DNA from: Cupriavidus taiwanensis
Lineage (GTDB): Bacteria; Pseudomonadota; Gammaproteobacteria; Burkholderiales; Burkholderiaceae
Direction: 5' to 3'
NCBI RefSeq assembly: GCF_900250115.1
Contig: NZ_LT984804.1
Location: forward strand, 186,001 to 250,000
DNA length: 64,000 bases
This document shows positions 10,063-19,507 of this stretch, one piece after another (position 1 is the first letter of the stretch; the number at the start of each line of letters is the position of its first letter). The translations under genes were made by a program, and so were the position numbers. The notes below the pieces were generated by a model. That model made no database searches. It was not told where the DNA came from and worked only from the letters and a program-made list of their open reading frames with translations.

Positions 10063-10105
10063 GAAAAAGGCAAAACGGCACGCGACCGGAGCCGGCCGCG
10101 TGCCG
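10063..10105 (-). terminator. Rho-independent terminator of the TonB receptor
   Basis: Read on the minus strand, the stem CGGCACGCG / CGCGTGCCG (10097-10105 with 10076-10084) is followed by a T-rich tract (ttttgccttttt, 10064-10075). It sits 29 bp after the receptor stop codon. Confidence 0.75.
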
Positions 10106-10133
10106 CGTGGTGTGGCCTTGGCGGCCGCCGCGC

Positions 10134-12410
10134 TCAGTAGCGCAGGTTCAGGTTCAGCACCGCGGTGCGGCCCGGTGCCACCGTCGCATAGTGCGAGGTA
10201 TAGGCCTGGCTGTAGTAGGTCTTGTCGGTCAGGTTCTGCACGTTCAGCTGCAGCGCGACGTTCTTGTTGATGCGGTAGGCGGCCATCGCATCGAAGCGCC
10301 AGTACGGCGGCACCCACTTGTTGGTGCCCTGGTTGCCCCAGATCTTCGACACGTAGTACGCACCGCCGCCGATGGTCAGGTTCGGCAGCAGCTGGTACGT
10401 GGTCCACAGGCTGAAGCTGTCTTCCGGCGTATTCGGGAATGTCTGGCCGTTGGTCTGGCCGAAGGCAGAGCCGGCGCCGCCGTTGTTGCGCAGCTCGCTC
10501 TTCAGGTGGGTGTAGCCGCCGAACATGGCCCACTTCTCGGTCAGGTTGCCGGAGAAGCCCAGCTCGAAGCCGTCCACGCGCTTGTTGCCGGCCATGGCCG
10601 CGGTGCCGTCCTGCTGCACGATGCGGGCATTGGTGGTCTCGATGCGGAAGATCGCCGCGGTCAGGGCCAGGCGGTTCTTCAGCACGTCCCACTTGGTGCC
10701 CAGTTCGAACGAGCGGTTCTTTTCCGGCGCGAGCTGGTCGCCGCGGTTGCCGCCGCGGTCCGGGGCCAGGCCGTTGGGGTCGGAGCCCTGCGCCAGGAAC
10801 GCGCCCGCGGGGGTCGACGAGGTGCCATACGAGACGTAGAAGCTGGCGTTTTCCACCGGCTTGTACACCACCCCCAGCTGGTAATTGAACAGGTTGTCGT
10901 CGCGTGCGTACTCGGCGCGCGAGCCGTTGGCCGCGCGCGCCGCGGTGAAGCTGGTGCGGTAGCTGTCGAAGCGCACGCCACCGTTGACGATCCACTGCTT
11001 GCTCAGCTCGACCGAGTCGAACAGGTACACCGACGCCGTGTTGGTCTTGGCGTTGGTCGGGTTGTTGGTGCGCGCGATGCTGCCCGCCCACGGGTCATTG
11101 GGATTGGGGTTGAGCAGCGTGGTGCAGTTGTAGCCGCTGGCCGCGCCGGCGCCGTTCGGGCAGCTGCTGTTGCCAGTGTCGACGGTGTAGCTGTCGTTCT
11201 CGCTCTTTTCCTGCGAGAACTCGACGCCAAAGACGTACTTGTGCTTGATCGCTCCGGTCAGGAACTCGCCCGACAGATCGGTCTGGTTGGCCACCGTGCG
11301 TGCGGTGGAATAGCGCGTATTGACGCGGCGCCAGAGCAGGTCGTAGTAGATATTGCCCTTGCTGTCGTCAGGCTGCGTGTAGATGTAGTCCTGGTTGGTG
11401 CGCGAGAAGCGGGTCTGGTTGCGGAACTTCAGCGCCGGCGAAAAATCATGCTCGAAGCGGATCGTGCCCATGTCGGCCTGGTCCTTGCGGAAGTCGCGGT
11501 CGAGCAGGCCGTAGTAGGTGCTGCGCGGCACGTTGACCGGCGAGCCGTCGCCGGTCTGGCGCGTGCGCGGCAGGCCGTCGCGGCGCGCGGTGAAGGCGGG
11601 GTTGTTGTACGGGATGCCGACGTCGGGGATGTCGTCGGTCTGCATGTGGTAGTACGACAGCGTCAGGCGCGTGTCGGTGCCCAGGCCGAAGGCCACCGAC
11701 GGCGCCACGCCCCAGCGCTTCTGGTGCACGGCATCGCGGCCGGCGACGTCCTGGTCGTGGAACATCGCATTGAGGCGGAACGCAGCGTGGTCGGCGAACT
11801 GCCAGTTGCCGTCGGCGGTGCCGCGCACGTACTGCGCGTTGCCGACGCCGATGTTGCCTTCGGCAAAATTACCCAGCCTGGGCGCCTTGCTGGTGATATT
11901 GATGCTGCCGCCGGCCGAGCCGCGCCCGTCGTAGGCGCCGGCCGGGCCCTTGGTCACTTCGACGCTCTCGACGTTGAACAGCTCGCGCGACTGCGCGCCG
12001 ATATCGCGGAAGCCATCGAGGAAGGTGCTGGCCTGCGCGTCATAGCCGCGGATAAACGGCCGGTCGCCGACCGGGTTGCCGCCCTCGCCCGCGCCGAAGG
12101 CAATGCCCGGCACCGTGCGCAGCACGTCGGTCAGCGTGGTCGAGCCGGTGCTCTGGATGACCTCCTGCGGAATCACCGTGATCGAGCGCGGCGTATCGCG
12201 CAGCGGCTCGGGATTCTTGATCGACGACGAGCTTTCCGCCTTGAAACCGCTGTCGCTGGTGACCGTGACCTGCGGCAGGTCGACCGGCTTGGGCGCCTGC
12301 TGTGCGGCAACCGGCGCCGCTGCAACGGCTGCGCCGACCATGCCGGTCAAACGTGGAACGGCACCTAGCTTCCCGTGGCTCTTTCTCGTTATGACTGCCG
12401 AATACTGCAC
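10134..12410 (-). CDS. TonB-dependent siderophore receptor (Fiu/PiuA-like)
   Basis: This 758-residue outer-membrane receptor has a probable GTG start at 12410 and a leader ending PVAAQQA. The plug domain follows: DTPRSITVIPQEVIQSTGS, TDVLRTVPGIAFGAGEGGNP, RPFIRGYDAQASTFLDGFRD, VEVTKGPAGAYDGRGSAGG. The beta-barrel ends in NLNLRY with the terminal aromatic residue needed for assembly. The plug pattern resembles catecholate siderophore receptors of the Fiu/PiuA group. A Fur-box-like palindrome lies 33 bp upstream, implying iron repression. It has its own terminator. Substrate assignment is by family only. Confidence 0.9.
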   Translation of the reverse strand: MQYSAVITRKSHGKLGAVPRLTGMVGAAVAAAPVAAQQAPKPVDLPQVTVTSDSGFKAESSSSIKNPEPLRDTPRSITVIPQEVIQSTGSTTLTDVLRTVPGIAFGAGEGGNPVGDRPFIRGYDAQASTFLDGFRDIGAQSRELFNVESVEVTKGPAGAYDGRGSAGGSINITSKAPRLGNFAEGNIGVGNAQYVRGTADGNWQFADHAAFRLNAMFHDQDVAGRDAVHQKRWGVAPSVAFGLGTDTRLTLSYYHMQTDDIPDVGIPYNNPAFTARRDGLPRTRQTGDGSPVNVPRSTYYGLLDRDFRKDQADMGTIRFEHDFSPALKFRNQTRFSRTNQDYIYTQPDDSKGNIYYDLLWRRVNTRYSTARTVANQTDLSGEFLTGAIKHKYVFGVEFSQEKSENDSYTVDTGNSSCPNGAGAASGYNCTTLLNPNPNDPWAGSIARTNNPTNAKTNTASVYLFDSVELSKQWIVNGGVRFDSYRTSFTAARAANGSRAEYARDDNLFNYQLGVVYKPVENASFYVSYGTSSTPAGAFLAQGSDPNGLAPDRGGNRGDQLAPEKNRSFELGTKWDVLKNRLALTAAIFRIETTNARIVQQDGTAAMAGNKRVDGFELGFSGNLTEKWAMFGGYTHLKSELRNNGGAGSAFGQTNGQTFPNTPEDSFSLWTTYQLLPNLTIGGGAYYVSKIWGNQGTNKWVPPYWRFDAMAAYRINKNVALQLNVQNLTDKTYYSQAYTSHYATVAPGRTAVLNLNLRY

Positions 12411-12442
12411 TTTGCGCCTCTAATGTATTGGTAAAACGAAAC

Positions 12443-12461
12443 AATAATGAGAAGTATTATC
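12443..12461 (-). promoter_or_regulatory. Fur-box-like operator upstream of the receptor
   Basis: The sequence aataatgagaagtattatc matches the 19-bp Fur consensus (GATAATGATAATCATTATC) at 15 of 19 positions by hand alignment. It sits just upstream of the receptor start, in an AT-rich stretch that stands out from the GC-rich surroundings. Confidence 0.65.
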
Positions 12462-12469
12462 ATTTGAGG

Positions 12470-13260
12470 AAAGTTGACAAGTCAAGGCTGAGGAGCGCGG
12501 TCAGGGGCGGATTTGCCAGAAGTGTTGCGAAATAGCGGCGCCGGCGCCGCTGCGGCCGGGATGATGGGGTACCGGGGTTGCTTTGTTTGTCGTGCTTGGG
12601 GGGCGTGGCTGTTTCGCCGGCGTAGCCGGCGACCGACTTCTTGTCCGAGCGACAAAAGTAGGCAAGAAACGCGTCGCCTTAGCGGCTGGCTAAGGCGGCG
12701 TTGGTGGCTCCGGCGGTGGTGACTTGCGCTCAGGCGGTTTGGGGGTTCCAGCCTGCTGACGCTACCTGGAGGTGCCTGGCGTTCGCGGTCGGATGGACGA
12801 ACCGACTTTAGGTCGGTGGCCGCCTGCTTATCACGCTATTGGTGGGACGCCTTCGGCTGCGCTGCGCGCGCTCCCTATCTCAGGTCAACTGCTCTGGCAC
12901 GGAGTGCGTCGCTGCGCTCGCACGCGTTGGTGCCGGCGATGCCATGGACCTTTCCCTCCCGCTTGTTTGCTCCCCTCTCCCGCTTGCTGCGGGAGAGGGG
13001 CGGGGGTGAGGGCGGCGCATCCACGAAGTCAACCGCATCAATTCGTGCGTACCTGCACCATCCCCGGAATTCGACGAGAAGCGCGCGCCCACGGCCACCG
13101 ACGACAGGCTGCGGTGCGGCAGCGACACGCTGTTGGACGTCGCCAGCGCCACGGCGGATCTCACCCGGCTGCGCGGTCAATCCCGCGGACCGTCGGGCCA
13201 CGATGCAGGTGAAGAGTGGCCTGGCCACGGCCTGACCGACAGCTGAACCGGCGGCGAGTG
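12470..13260. other. Non-coding, scarred region between the receptor and the sigma-54 fragment
   Basis: No convincing full gene is visible here. The stretch contains a motif common between Burkholderiales genes (cttgtccgagcgacaaaagt, about 12640-12660), a small hairpin (cgccggcgtagccggcg, about 12617-12633), and one copy of the dispersed palindrome at 12970-13012. An open frame from about 13018 to 13245 (VNRINSCVPAPSP ... GLTDS) lacks a recognisable start or family. It may be the debris of a gene lost together with the front half of the sigma-54 activator. Confidence 0.5.
12970..13012 (+). repeat. Dispersed palindrome, copy 1 (single)
   Basis: ctcccctctcccgc-ttgct-gcgggagagggg forms a stem-loop, followed by cgggggtgagggc. 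Upstream (about 12907-12928) is gtcgctgcgctcgcacgcgtt, nearly repeated upstream of the copy at 56375. Confidence 0.85.
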
Positions 13261-13271
13261 CGCCGCTGCGC

Positions 13272-13997
13272 GTGGACGTGATCCGCGCCGGCGCGCTCGA
13301 GGCCTTGCCCGCCGAGCCGCGCCTGAAGCCGTGCATCGCGGTGATCGGCGGCGACCTGCCGCTGTTCCAGCAGGCCAAGCTGCTGCGCGTGCTGGAAGAG
13401 AACGTGATCACCCGGCTGGGCTCGACGCTGGCGGTCAAGCTGGATTTCCGCCTGGTCGCCGCGACCAACAAGGACCTGCGCGACGCGGTGCGGCAGGGGC
13501 GCTTCCGCGCCGACCTGTTCTTCCGCCTGGCGGTGATCGAGATGCGCATGCCCAGCCTGGAGGAGCGCGGCCCGGCCGACAAGGTGGCGCTGCTGCAGTC
13601 GTTCCTGCGCCATATGCTGGGCGCATCCGGCTATGATGCGTTGCCGCCGATGCCGGACTGGCTCAAGGGCGCGGTCGGCACCGCCTACTTCACCGGCAAC
13701 GTGCGCGAGTTGCGCAACCTGGCCGAGCGCGTCGGCATCACCGTGCAGCAGACCGGGCACTGGGACGAGGAGCGCATCCGGCCGCTGTTCCGCGCGCTGC
13801 ATCCGGGCGCGTTCGATGGCGGCGAGCGCGCCGACCTGCGCCGCGACATGGAGGAACGCCGCCGCATCCTGGCCGCGCTCGACGCCAACGGCTGGCGGCG
13901 GCAGGACACGGCGGCAAGCCTGGGCATCAGCCGCAAGGTGCTGTGGAAAAAGATGCGCAAGTACCAGATCGCCGACAGCGAGGCCGAGCCGGTCTGA
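13272..13997 (+). pseudogene. C-terminal remnant of a sigma-54-dependent activator
   Basis: The 241-codon open frame starts in unrelated sequence (DVIRAGALEALPAEP) and becomes a bacterial enhancer-binding protein at GDLPLFQQAKLLRVLEE. It continues through VAATNKDLRDAV (sensor I), GRFRADLFFRL, GNVRELRNLAERV (sensor II) and a C-terminal Fis-type HTH (RRQDTAASLGISRKVLWKKM). Walker A, GAFTGA and the receiver or sensor domain are missing, and the normal LDEIGDLP Walker B is broken (AVIGGDLP). It therefore cannot hydrolyse ATP or contact sigma-54. The junction lies around 13346-13355. It might still bind DNA if expressed, but it is best read as a truncated gene. Confidence 0.85.
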
Positions 13998-14009
13998 ACG
14001 CCGCGCGCA

Positions 14010-14366
14010 TCAGGGCAGGCGGATCTCCTTGACGTCGAAGTGCGATTCGCCGATCAGTTCCTTGTCGTATTCGCCGACCAGTTCCACCGTGGTCTGCGCA
14101 TCCACCGGCTTCTGCGCGGGCCACGTCCTGGCCTTGATCTTCACCTTGATCTGGCCGGTGCCGTCCGAGAACAGGTAGCGCTCGTCGCCGACGCTGCTGA
14201 CGATCTTGCCGCGCAGCACCGCCTGCTGGTCGTCCTTGCCGTCGGCCTGCAGCGACTTGACGGTCATGACGGGCACCGTGGAGGGTCCGGTGTACTGGGC
14301 ACCGGCGCCGGCTGCGCCCAGCCCCAGCGCCAGCGCGAGGGTGGTAGTGGTCAGGATGCGGTTCAT
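14010..14366 (-). CDS. Periplasmic BOF (OB-fold, YgiW/YdeI-type) protein
   Basis: The 118-residue protein starts at the ATG at 14366 with a signal peptide (MNRILTTTTLALALGLGAAG, cleavage near AGA-Q). The rest is a bacterial OB fold of the BOF family: QAVLRGKIVSSVGDERYLF, TGQIKVKIKARTWPAQ, TTVELVGEYDKEL, VKEIRLP. Relatives YgiW and YdeI are induced by stress and cationic peptides and bind small ligands in the periplasm. The length is typical. It is convergent with the sigma-54 remnant. Confidence 0.85.
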   Translation of the reverse strand: MNRILTTTTLALALGLGAAGAGAQYTGPSTVPVMTVKSLQADGKDDQQAVLRGKIVSSVGDERYLFSDGTGQIKVKIKARTWPAQKPVDAQTTVELVGEYDKELIGESHFDVKEIRLP

Positions 14367-14501
14367 GTGCGTTCTCCGTTGATATCGATCGAGGGGCGAC
14401 TGCGGCCATGATGCGCGCGCCCGCCTGAACCTGTGCTGAACGGGGGGCGGGCTGCGACGCATTATGATGCGGGTTTCGCCGATACTTCAACGGACCCCGG
14501 A

Positions 14502-15650
14502 TTGCGTTTCCTTCACACCGCCGACTGGCATCTCGGCCGCCTTTTCCATGCGCGCAGCCTGCTGGAAGACCAGGCCCATCTCCTCGACCAGTTTGTCGAA
14601 CTGGTCCGCACCGAGCGCCCGGATGCGGTGCTGATAGCCGGCGACGTCTATGACCGCGCCGTGCCGCCGCCCGAGGCGGTGGCGCTGCTCGACGACGCGC
14701 TCGGCCGCATCGTGGTCGACGCCGGCGTGCCGGTGGTGATGATCGCGGGCAATCACGACAGCGCCCAGCGGCTGGAATTCGGCGCGCGCCTGATGCGCGC
14801 GCAGGGGCTGCACGTGGCCGGCCGCACGCTGGCGGCGGCCAGCTGCGTGCGCCTGCAGGACGCGCACGGCGAAGTCCGCATCTACGCGCTGCCGTATGCC
14901 GAGCCCGCGGTGGTGCGCGATGCGATCGGCACCGAGGTGCCGTCGCATGAAGCCGCCTTGCGCGCGCAGCTCGATGCCATCCGCGCGGTGCATCCGCCCG
15001 GCGTGCGCGCGGTGGTGGTGGGCCATGCCTTCGTGGTGGGCGGCGCGGCCAGCGAATCGGAGCGGCCGCTGTCGGTGGGCGGCAGCGGGGCCGTGGCCGC
15101 GGAGCTGTTCGCCGGCTTCGACCTGGTCGCGCTGGGCCACCTGCACCGGCCGCAGACGCTGGGCGGCGGCCGCATTCACTACGCAGGCTCGCTGCTGAAA
15201 TACTCGCTGTCGGAATGCGCGCACCAGAAGTCGGTGTCGCACATCGAACTCGATGCGGACGGCGCCGTCGCCATCACGCCGGTAGCACTGCAGCCGCTGC
15301 GCGACGTGCGCGTGGTGGAGGGCGAGCTGGCACAGTTGCTGGCCGCCGGAGCCGACGACCCGCAGCGCGACGACTACATCCACGCGCGCCTCACCGACAC
15401 CGGCGCGCTGCTGGACCCGATGGCCCGGCTGCGCCAGGTCTATCCCAATGCGCTCGCGATCGAGCGCACGGTGCTGGCGCGCCGCGGCATGGCGTCGGAA
15501 GCCGGGCGCCAGCTGCGGCAACTCGGCACCGGCGAGCTGTTCGCCAGCTTCTTCCGCGAAGTGGCCGATGCCGAGCTGGACCCGGACCAGCGCGCCGCGC
15601 TCGACCAGGTGCTGGCCGGCATCGCCGCGGGCGAGCGGGAGTCGGCATGA
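14502..15650 (+). CDS. sbcD: Exonuclease SbcCD, nuclease subunit SbcD
   Basis: The protein has about 382 residues; a TTG at 14502 (LRFLHTADWHLGRLF) best fits the family start, although in-frame sequence continues upstream to 14433. All Mre11-type metallophosphoesterase motifs are present: HTADWHLG, LIAGDVYDRA, IAGNHDS, VVGHAFV and ALGHLHRPQ. SbcD forms the Mn2+-dependent nuclease head of SbcCD, which cleaves hairpins and DNA-protein blocks. It overlaps sbcC by ATGA, so translation is coupled. Confidence 0.95.
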   Translation: MRFLHTADWHLGRLFHARSLLEDQAHLLDQFVELVRTERPDAVLIAGDVYDRAVPPPEAVALLDDALGRIVVDAGVPVVMIAGNHDSAQRLEFGARLMRAQGLHVAGRTLAAASCVRLQDAHGEVRIYALPYAEPAVVRDAIGTEVPSHEAALRAQLDAIRAVHPPGVRAVVVGHAFVVGGAASESERPLSVGGSGAVAAELFAGFDLVALGHLHRPQTLGGGRIHYAGSLLKYSLSECAHQKSVSHIELDADGAVAITPVALQPLRDVRVVEGELAQLLAAGADDPQRDDYIHARLTDTGALLDPMARLRQVYPNALAIERTVLARRGMASEAGRQLRQLGTGELFASFFREVADAELDPDQRAALDQVLAGIAAGERESA

Positions 15651-18600
15651 GACCGCTGCATCTGACACTGCAGGCGTTCGGCCCCTTTGCCGCGACCGAG
15701 GAGATCGATTTCACGCGCCTGGGCGAGCAGGCCTTCGTGCTGATCCATGGCCCCACCGGCGCGGGCAAGACCACGCTGCTCGATGCCATCTGTTTTGCGC
15801 TGTACGGCGACACCTCCGGCGGCGAGCGCAGCGCGCAGGCGATGCGCAGCGCCAATGCGGCGGCGGGCCTGCGCACCGAGGTGTCGCTGGCGTTCAGCCT
15901 GGGCGCGCAGCGTTGGCGCGTGGTGCGTTCGCCGGCGCAGGAGCGGCCCAGGCAGCGCGGCGAGGGCTGGGTCACGGAGCCGGCCAGGGCGCAGCTGGAC
16001 CTGCACGACGGCAACGGCTGGGTCAGCAAGGCCAGCCAGCCGGGCAAGGTCACCGAGGCCGTGCGTGACCTGCTGGGTTTCGACAGCGCGCAGTTCCGCC
16101 AGGTGATCGTGCTGCCGCAGGGTCGCTTTCGCGAACTGCTGACCGCCAGCTCGCAGGCGCGACAGGCCATCCTCGAGCGGCTGTTCCGCACCGAGCTGTA
16201 CCGCCGCGTCGAAGAGTTGCTGAAGAGCGAAGCCGCCGGCATCCGGCGCGACGCCGAGCGCATCACGATCCAGCGCGAGGAAGCGTTGCGGCAGGCCGGC
16301 GTGGCATCGGCGCAAGCGTTGGCGGACAGCATCGCGGCCATGCAGGCCGAGCTGCAGACGCTGCAAGGCCAGGAGCAGGGGGCACGCGCTGCGCAAGCCG
16401 CCGCGCAGGCCGCCCTCGCGGCGGGCGAGCAGGTGGCGGCGCGCTTGCAGGAGCGCCAGCAGGCGCAGGCCGCCCATGCCGCGCTGCTGGCGCGGCAGGC
16501 GACCATCGATGAACAGCGCGGCCGCTTGCAGGCGGCGCAGCGCGCCGCGCGCGTGCTGCCCGCGGTGCAGGCCGCGCAGGCCGCGCAGCGCGATCACGCC
16601 GCCGCCGCCGCGGCATTGTCGCAGGCGACCGAGCACGCCGCTCGCGCGGGGCAACGGGCCACGCAGGCCGCCGCGGCCTTGCAGGCACAGGTGCAGCAGG
16701 CCGACGTACGCCAGGCCGCGCAGCGCCGGGTTACACAACTGGAAGCGATGCTGCCGCGCGCACAACGGCTGGGGGCGTTGCAGCGCGCCTTGCACGAGGC
16801 CGAGGCCAGGCAGGCCACAGCCGCCACCGCACGCGATCACGCCATGGCGCAGGCTGAAACATGCCGCGCCGCCGCCGTGACCGCCGAATCGGCATTGGGA
16901 CAGGCGCAGCTCGCCGCGGCGCAGGCACAGGCGAGCGCCTTGCAGCTGGCCGCGCTACAGGACCGCGCGCGGCAATTCGAACGGTATCGGCAAGCGGCGC
17001 GCGCGCTGGACAGCGCGAACGCGCAGGCCGCCGGGCATGCGCAAGCCGAACAGCAGGCGCTGCATCAGCGCGAGCGCTGCCGCACCGCGCTGGCCGAAGC
17101 CGAAACCGCGTGGCGCGCGGGCCAGGCCGCGCGCCTGGCGCAGACGCTGGCGTCGGGCGATGCCTGCCCGGTGTGCGGCAGTACCGCGCATCCCGAGCCG
17201 GCCCGGCACGTGGCGCAGCCGCTGTCGGACCTGGCGCTGGAGGCTGCGCGCCATGCCTTGCTGGAAGCGGAGGCCGAAGCGGTGCGCGGTGCCAGCCAGC
17301 ACCAGGCCGCGCAACTGGCGATCGCGCAGTCACGCGAGCGGCTGGAAGAACTGGCCGCGGCACTTGGCGATGCCAGCGAGGCAGCGGCCGCCAGCGTCAA
17401 CGCTGAGATCCAGTCGCGGCAAGCGGCGCTGGCGCAGCAGCGGCAGGCAGCGGCAAGCCTGGCGCAACGCGAAGCCGCAATCGCGACCTCGCGCGCGGCG
17501 CGCGACAGCGCCGAAGCCGTGCACCGCGACGCCGTCGCCGCTGCCGATGCCGCCACCCAGGCACTGGCGCATTGCCGCGGCGAATGGCAGGCCGAGAGCG
17601 CGCAGGTCCCCGAGGACTCGCGCGATCCGGCGGCGCTCAGCGAGGCACTGTGCCAGGCGCAGGCCACGCTGGCGGGACTGGAGCAGGCGCTGGCCGCCGC
17701 GCAGGCGGCGGAGCGCCAGGCTGCCGCCGAAGATGCCGGTGCGCAGGCCGCGCTGGTGTCGGCACGGCAGTCTCACGCGCACATCACCGAACGCCTGGCC
17801 AACGCCGAAGCGGCATTGGCGCAGGCCCTCGCGCAGCACGGCTTTGGCGATACGCGCGCGCACGCCGCTGCCCGCCTGGACGATGACGCGATGCAAGCGC
17901 TCGATGCCATGCTGCGCGCCTTCGATAGCCAGCTGGCCGCCGCGGCGGACCGCAGCGAACGCGCGGAAGCTGCCGCGCACGCGCTCGAGGCGCCCGACCT
18001 GGACGGGCTGCGCGCAGCGCTGGCGGCTTCGGCGGCAACGGTGGAGGACCTGGTGCGGCAACAGGCCGAGCGCGGCCGTTCGCGCGACGCGCTGCGGCAA
18101 TGCCAGCAGCGGCTGCAGCAGCTGGACCACGAGGGCCGCGATATCGAAGCCCGCTTTGCCGTGCTGGGCCGGCTGGCCGAAGTGGCCAACGGCAACAACC
18201 CGCGCCGCATGACGTTCCAGCGCTTCGTGCTGGCCACGCTGCTCGACGAGGTGCTGGAGGCCGCCTCCACGCGCCTGCTGGCGATGAGCCGCGGCCGCTA
18301 TGTGCTGCAGCGCGTGCGCGAGCAGGCCGACCAGCGCAGCGCGGGCGGCCTCGATATCGAGGTGTTCGACCACGATACCGGCGCGGCGCGCCCGGCCAAT
18401 ACGCTGTCAGGCGGCGAAGGCTTCCTGGCCTCGCTGTCGCTGGCGCTGGGCCTGGCCGACGTGGTGCAGTCGCGCGCGGGCGGGATCCAGCTCGACACGC
18501 TGTTCGTCGACGAAGGCTTCGGCACGCTCGATCCCGAAAGCCTGGATTTCGCCTTGCGCACGCTGCTGGACCTGCAGCAGGCCGGGCGCCTAGTCGGGAT

Positions 18601-18709
18601 CATCTCGCACGTGACCGAGCTGCGCGAGCGCATCGACGTGCGGCTGGAAGTGCGGCCCGGCACGGGCGGCAGCCGCGTGCTGCTGACCGGCGTGCCGGTG
18701 GCGGCCTAG
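15647..18709 (+). CDS. sbcC: Exonuclease SbcCD, ATPase subunit SbcC
   Basis: This 1020-residue Rad50-like SMC protein has Walker A at residues 35-43 (GPTGAGKTT). Two very long Ala/Gln/Arg-rich coiled-coil arms follow, broken by a zinc hook CPVC at residues 507-510. The C-terminal ATPase half has NPRRMTFQRFVLATLLDEVL, signature LSGGEGFLASLSLALGLAD (about 920) and Walker B LDTLFVDEGFGTLD (about 945-960). The arms hold the two heads apart and the hook joins complexes. The start ATG overlaps the sbcD stop. Length is within the family range. Confidence 0.95.
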   Translation: MRPLHLTLQAFGPFAATEEIDFTRLGEQAFVLIHGPTGAGKTTLLDAICFALYGDTSGGERSAQAMRSANAAAGLRTEVSLAFSLGAQRWRVVRSPAQERPRQRGEGWVTEPARAQLDLHDGNGWVSKASQPGKVTEAVRDLLGFDSAQFRQVIVLPQGRFRELLTASSQARQAILERLFRTELYRRVEELLKSEAAGIRRDAERITIQREEALRQAGVASAQALADSIAAMQAELQTLQGQEQGARAAQAAAQAALAAGEQVAARLQERQQAQAAHAALLARQATIDEQRGRLQAAQRAARVLPAVQAAQAAQRDHAAAAAALSQATEHAARAGQRATQAAAALQAQVQQADVRQAAQRRVTQLEAMLPRAQRLGALQRALHEAEARQATAATARDHAMAQAETCRAAAVTAESALGQAQLAAAQAQASALQLAALQDRARQFERYRQAARALDSANAQAAGHAQAEQQALHQRERCRTALAEAETAWRAGQAARLAQTLASGDACPVCGSTAHPEPARHVAQPLSDLALEAARHALLEAEAEAVRGASQHQAAQLAIAQSRERLEELAAALGDASEAAAASVNAEIQSRQAALAQQRQAAASLAQREAAIATSRAARDSAEAVHRDAVAAADAATQALAHCRGEWQAESAQVPEDSRDPAALSEALCQAQATLAGLEQALAAAQAAERQAAAEDAGAQAALVSARQSHAHITERLANAEAALAQALAQHGFGDTRAHAAARLDDDAMQALDAMLRAFDSQLAAAADRSERAEAAAHALEAPDLDGLRAALAASAATVEDLVRQQAERGRSRDALRQCQQRLQQLDHEGRDIEARFAVLGRLAEVANGNNPRRMTFQRFVLATLLDEVLEAASTRLLAMSRGRYVLQRVREQADQRSAGGLDIEVFDHDTGAARPANTLSGGEGFLASLSLALGLADVVQSRAGGIQLDTLFVDEGFGTLDPESLDFALRTLLDLQQAGRLVGIISHVTELRERIDVRLEVRPGTGGSRVLLTGVPVAA

Positions 18710-18740
18710 ACGGAAAGGAAAGGGCAGGGAAAGGGCAGGG

Positions 18741-18995
18741 TCAGGCGACCACGGCCTGGCGGCAGCGGATCGCCATCACCTGCGCTTCGAAAGCGCGGGC
18801 GGCCGCTCGCGCCAGGCGGGCGCGACGCGACAGCGCCGGCGTGGCAGCCTGCGTAACGGCGCGCGCTGCGGCACGCGTTGTCGTGGCTGGCATCGGGTCA
18901 AGCTCGAGTGCCCAGGCGCTGCGGGTGACATGCAGGATGCGGGCAAGTGCTACTGCATGGGGCGTGGAAGAAAACGGGACGTTTGCGGTGGCCAT
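18741..18995 (-). CDS. Small hypothetical protein, Ala/Arg-rich
   Basis: An 84-residue reading from the ATG at 18995 (MATANVPFSSTPHAVALARI). The sequence has TRSAWALELDPMPATTTRAA followed by an alanine/arginine-rich helix ending RCRQAVVA. No family is recognised. It is convergent with sbcC and its upstream side is free, with an AGGAGC-like Shine-Dalgarno (from gggctcctc, minus strand) just before the ATG. That favours a real gene over chance. Confidence 0.5.
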   Translation of the reverse strand: MATANVPFSSTPHAVALARILHVTRSAWALELDPMPATTTRAAARAVTQAATPALSRRARLARAAARAFEAQVMAIRCRQAVVA

Positions 18996-19507
18996 GGTGA
19001 CGGGCTCCTCGTTCTTGTGTGTTGCCTGGCGAGGCCGGCTCAGCCGGGTGGTCCGGAGGTGGCTGTGCGGCGCTGCCGTGTTCTGATTCAACGATAGGCC
19101 GGGGCGGCGTCGCGCTCTATCCCGCGCGAGCCGATTGTGATGTCGGCTCCGTCCTACAGAGGGGTGTCTGTATCACCTTGCGCGCTGATCGCACAAACTG
19201 GTTTGCCGACCGCCTGGTCGGCTTGACCGCCGGCGACGGCCAGGTGTAACCTGTTCATTCTGCGAATTCAAGTTCGTATATAGAACATTTCGGATTTCCC
19301 CGTATTTTCGAAGATTCGATCGACGAGTGCCTGGTCGACGTCGGCCAAAGCAGAGCACGCGCAGACTGCTGGGCTCGTTCACCGGGCAGGCCACGCCGCC
19401 CGCCGCAACGAACTTCCTTCCGGCAGGATTACCGGAGACCGTCTTTCATGCGCCGCCGCTTGCGGCCCGCTCCGGTAGCCTGGCGGATCTTCCGACCTGG
19501 AACGCAA
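18996..19507. other. Intergenic region upstream of pcaI
   Basis: 512 bp with no supported gene. It becomes AT-rich around 19255-19325, where a GTTC-N7-GAAC inverted repeat sits, consistent with the pca promoter. A long leader of about 220 bp then precedes the pcaI start. Confidence 0.6.
19272..19286 (+). promoter_or_regulatory. Candidate IclR-type operator for pcaIJF
   Basis: gttcgtatatagaac is a GTTC-N7-GAAC inverted repeat in the only AT-rich segment before pcaI. IclR regulators of the PcaR/PcaU group bind short GTTCG-type palindromes near pca promoters, so this is a reasonable candidate, but assignment rests on position and symmetry only. Confidence 0.4.

Noticed and set aside
10107..12368. 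A 753-codon plus-strand open frame opposite the TonB receptor
   Set aside because: The minus-strand frame has complete plug and barrel motifs and a C-terminal aromatic residue; the plus-strand frame has none.
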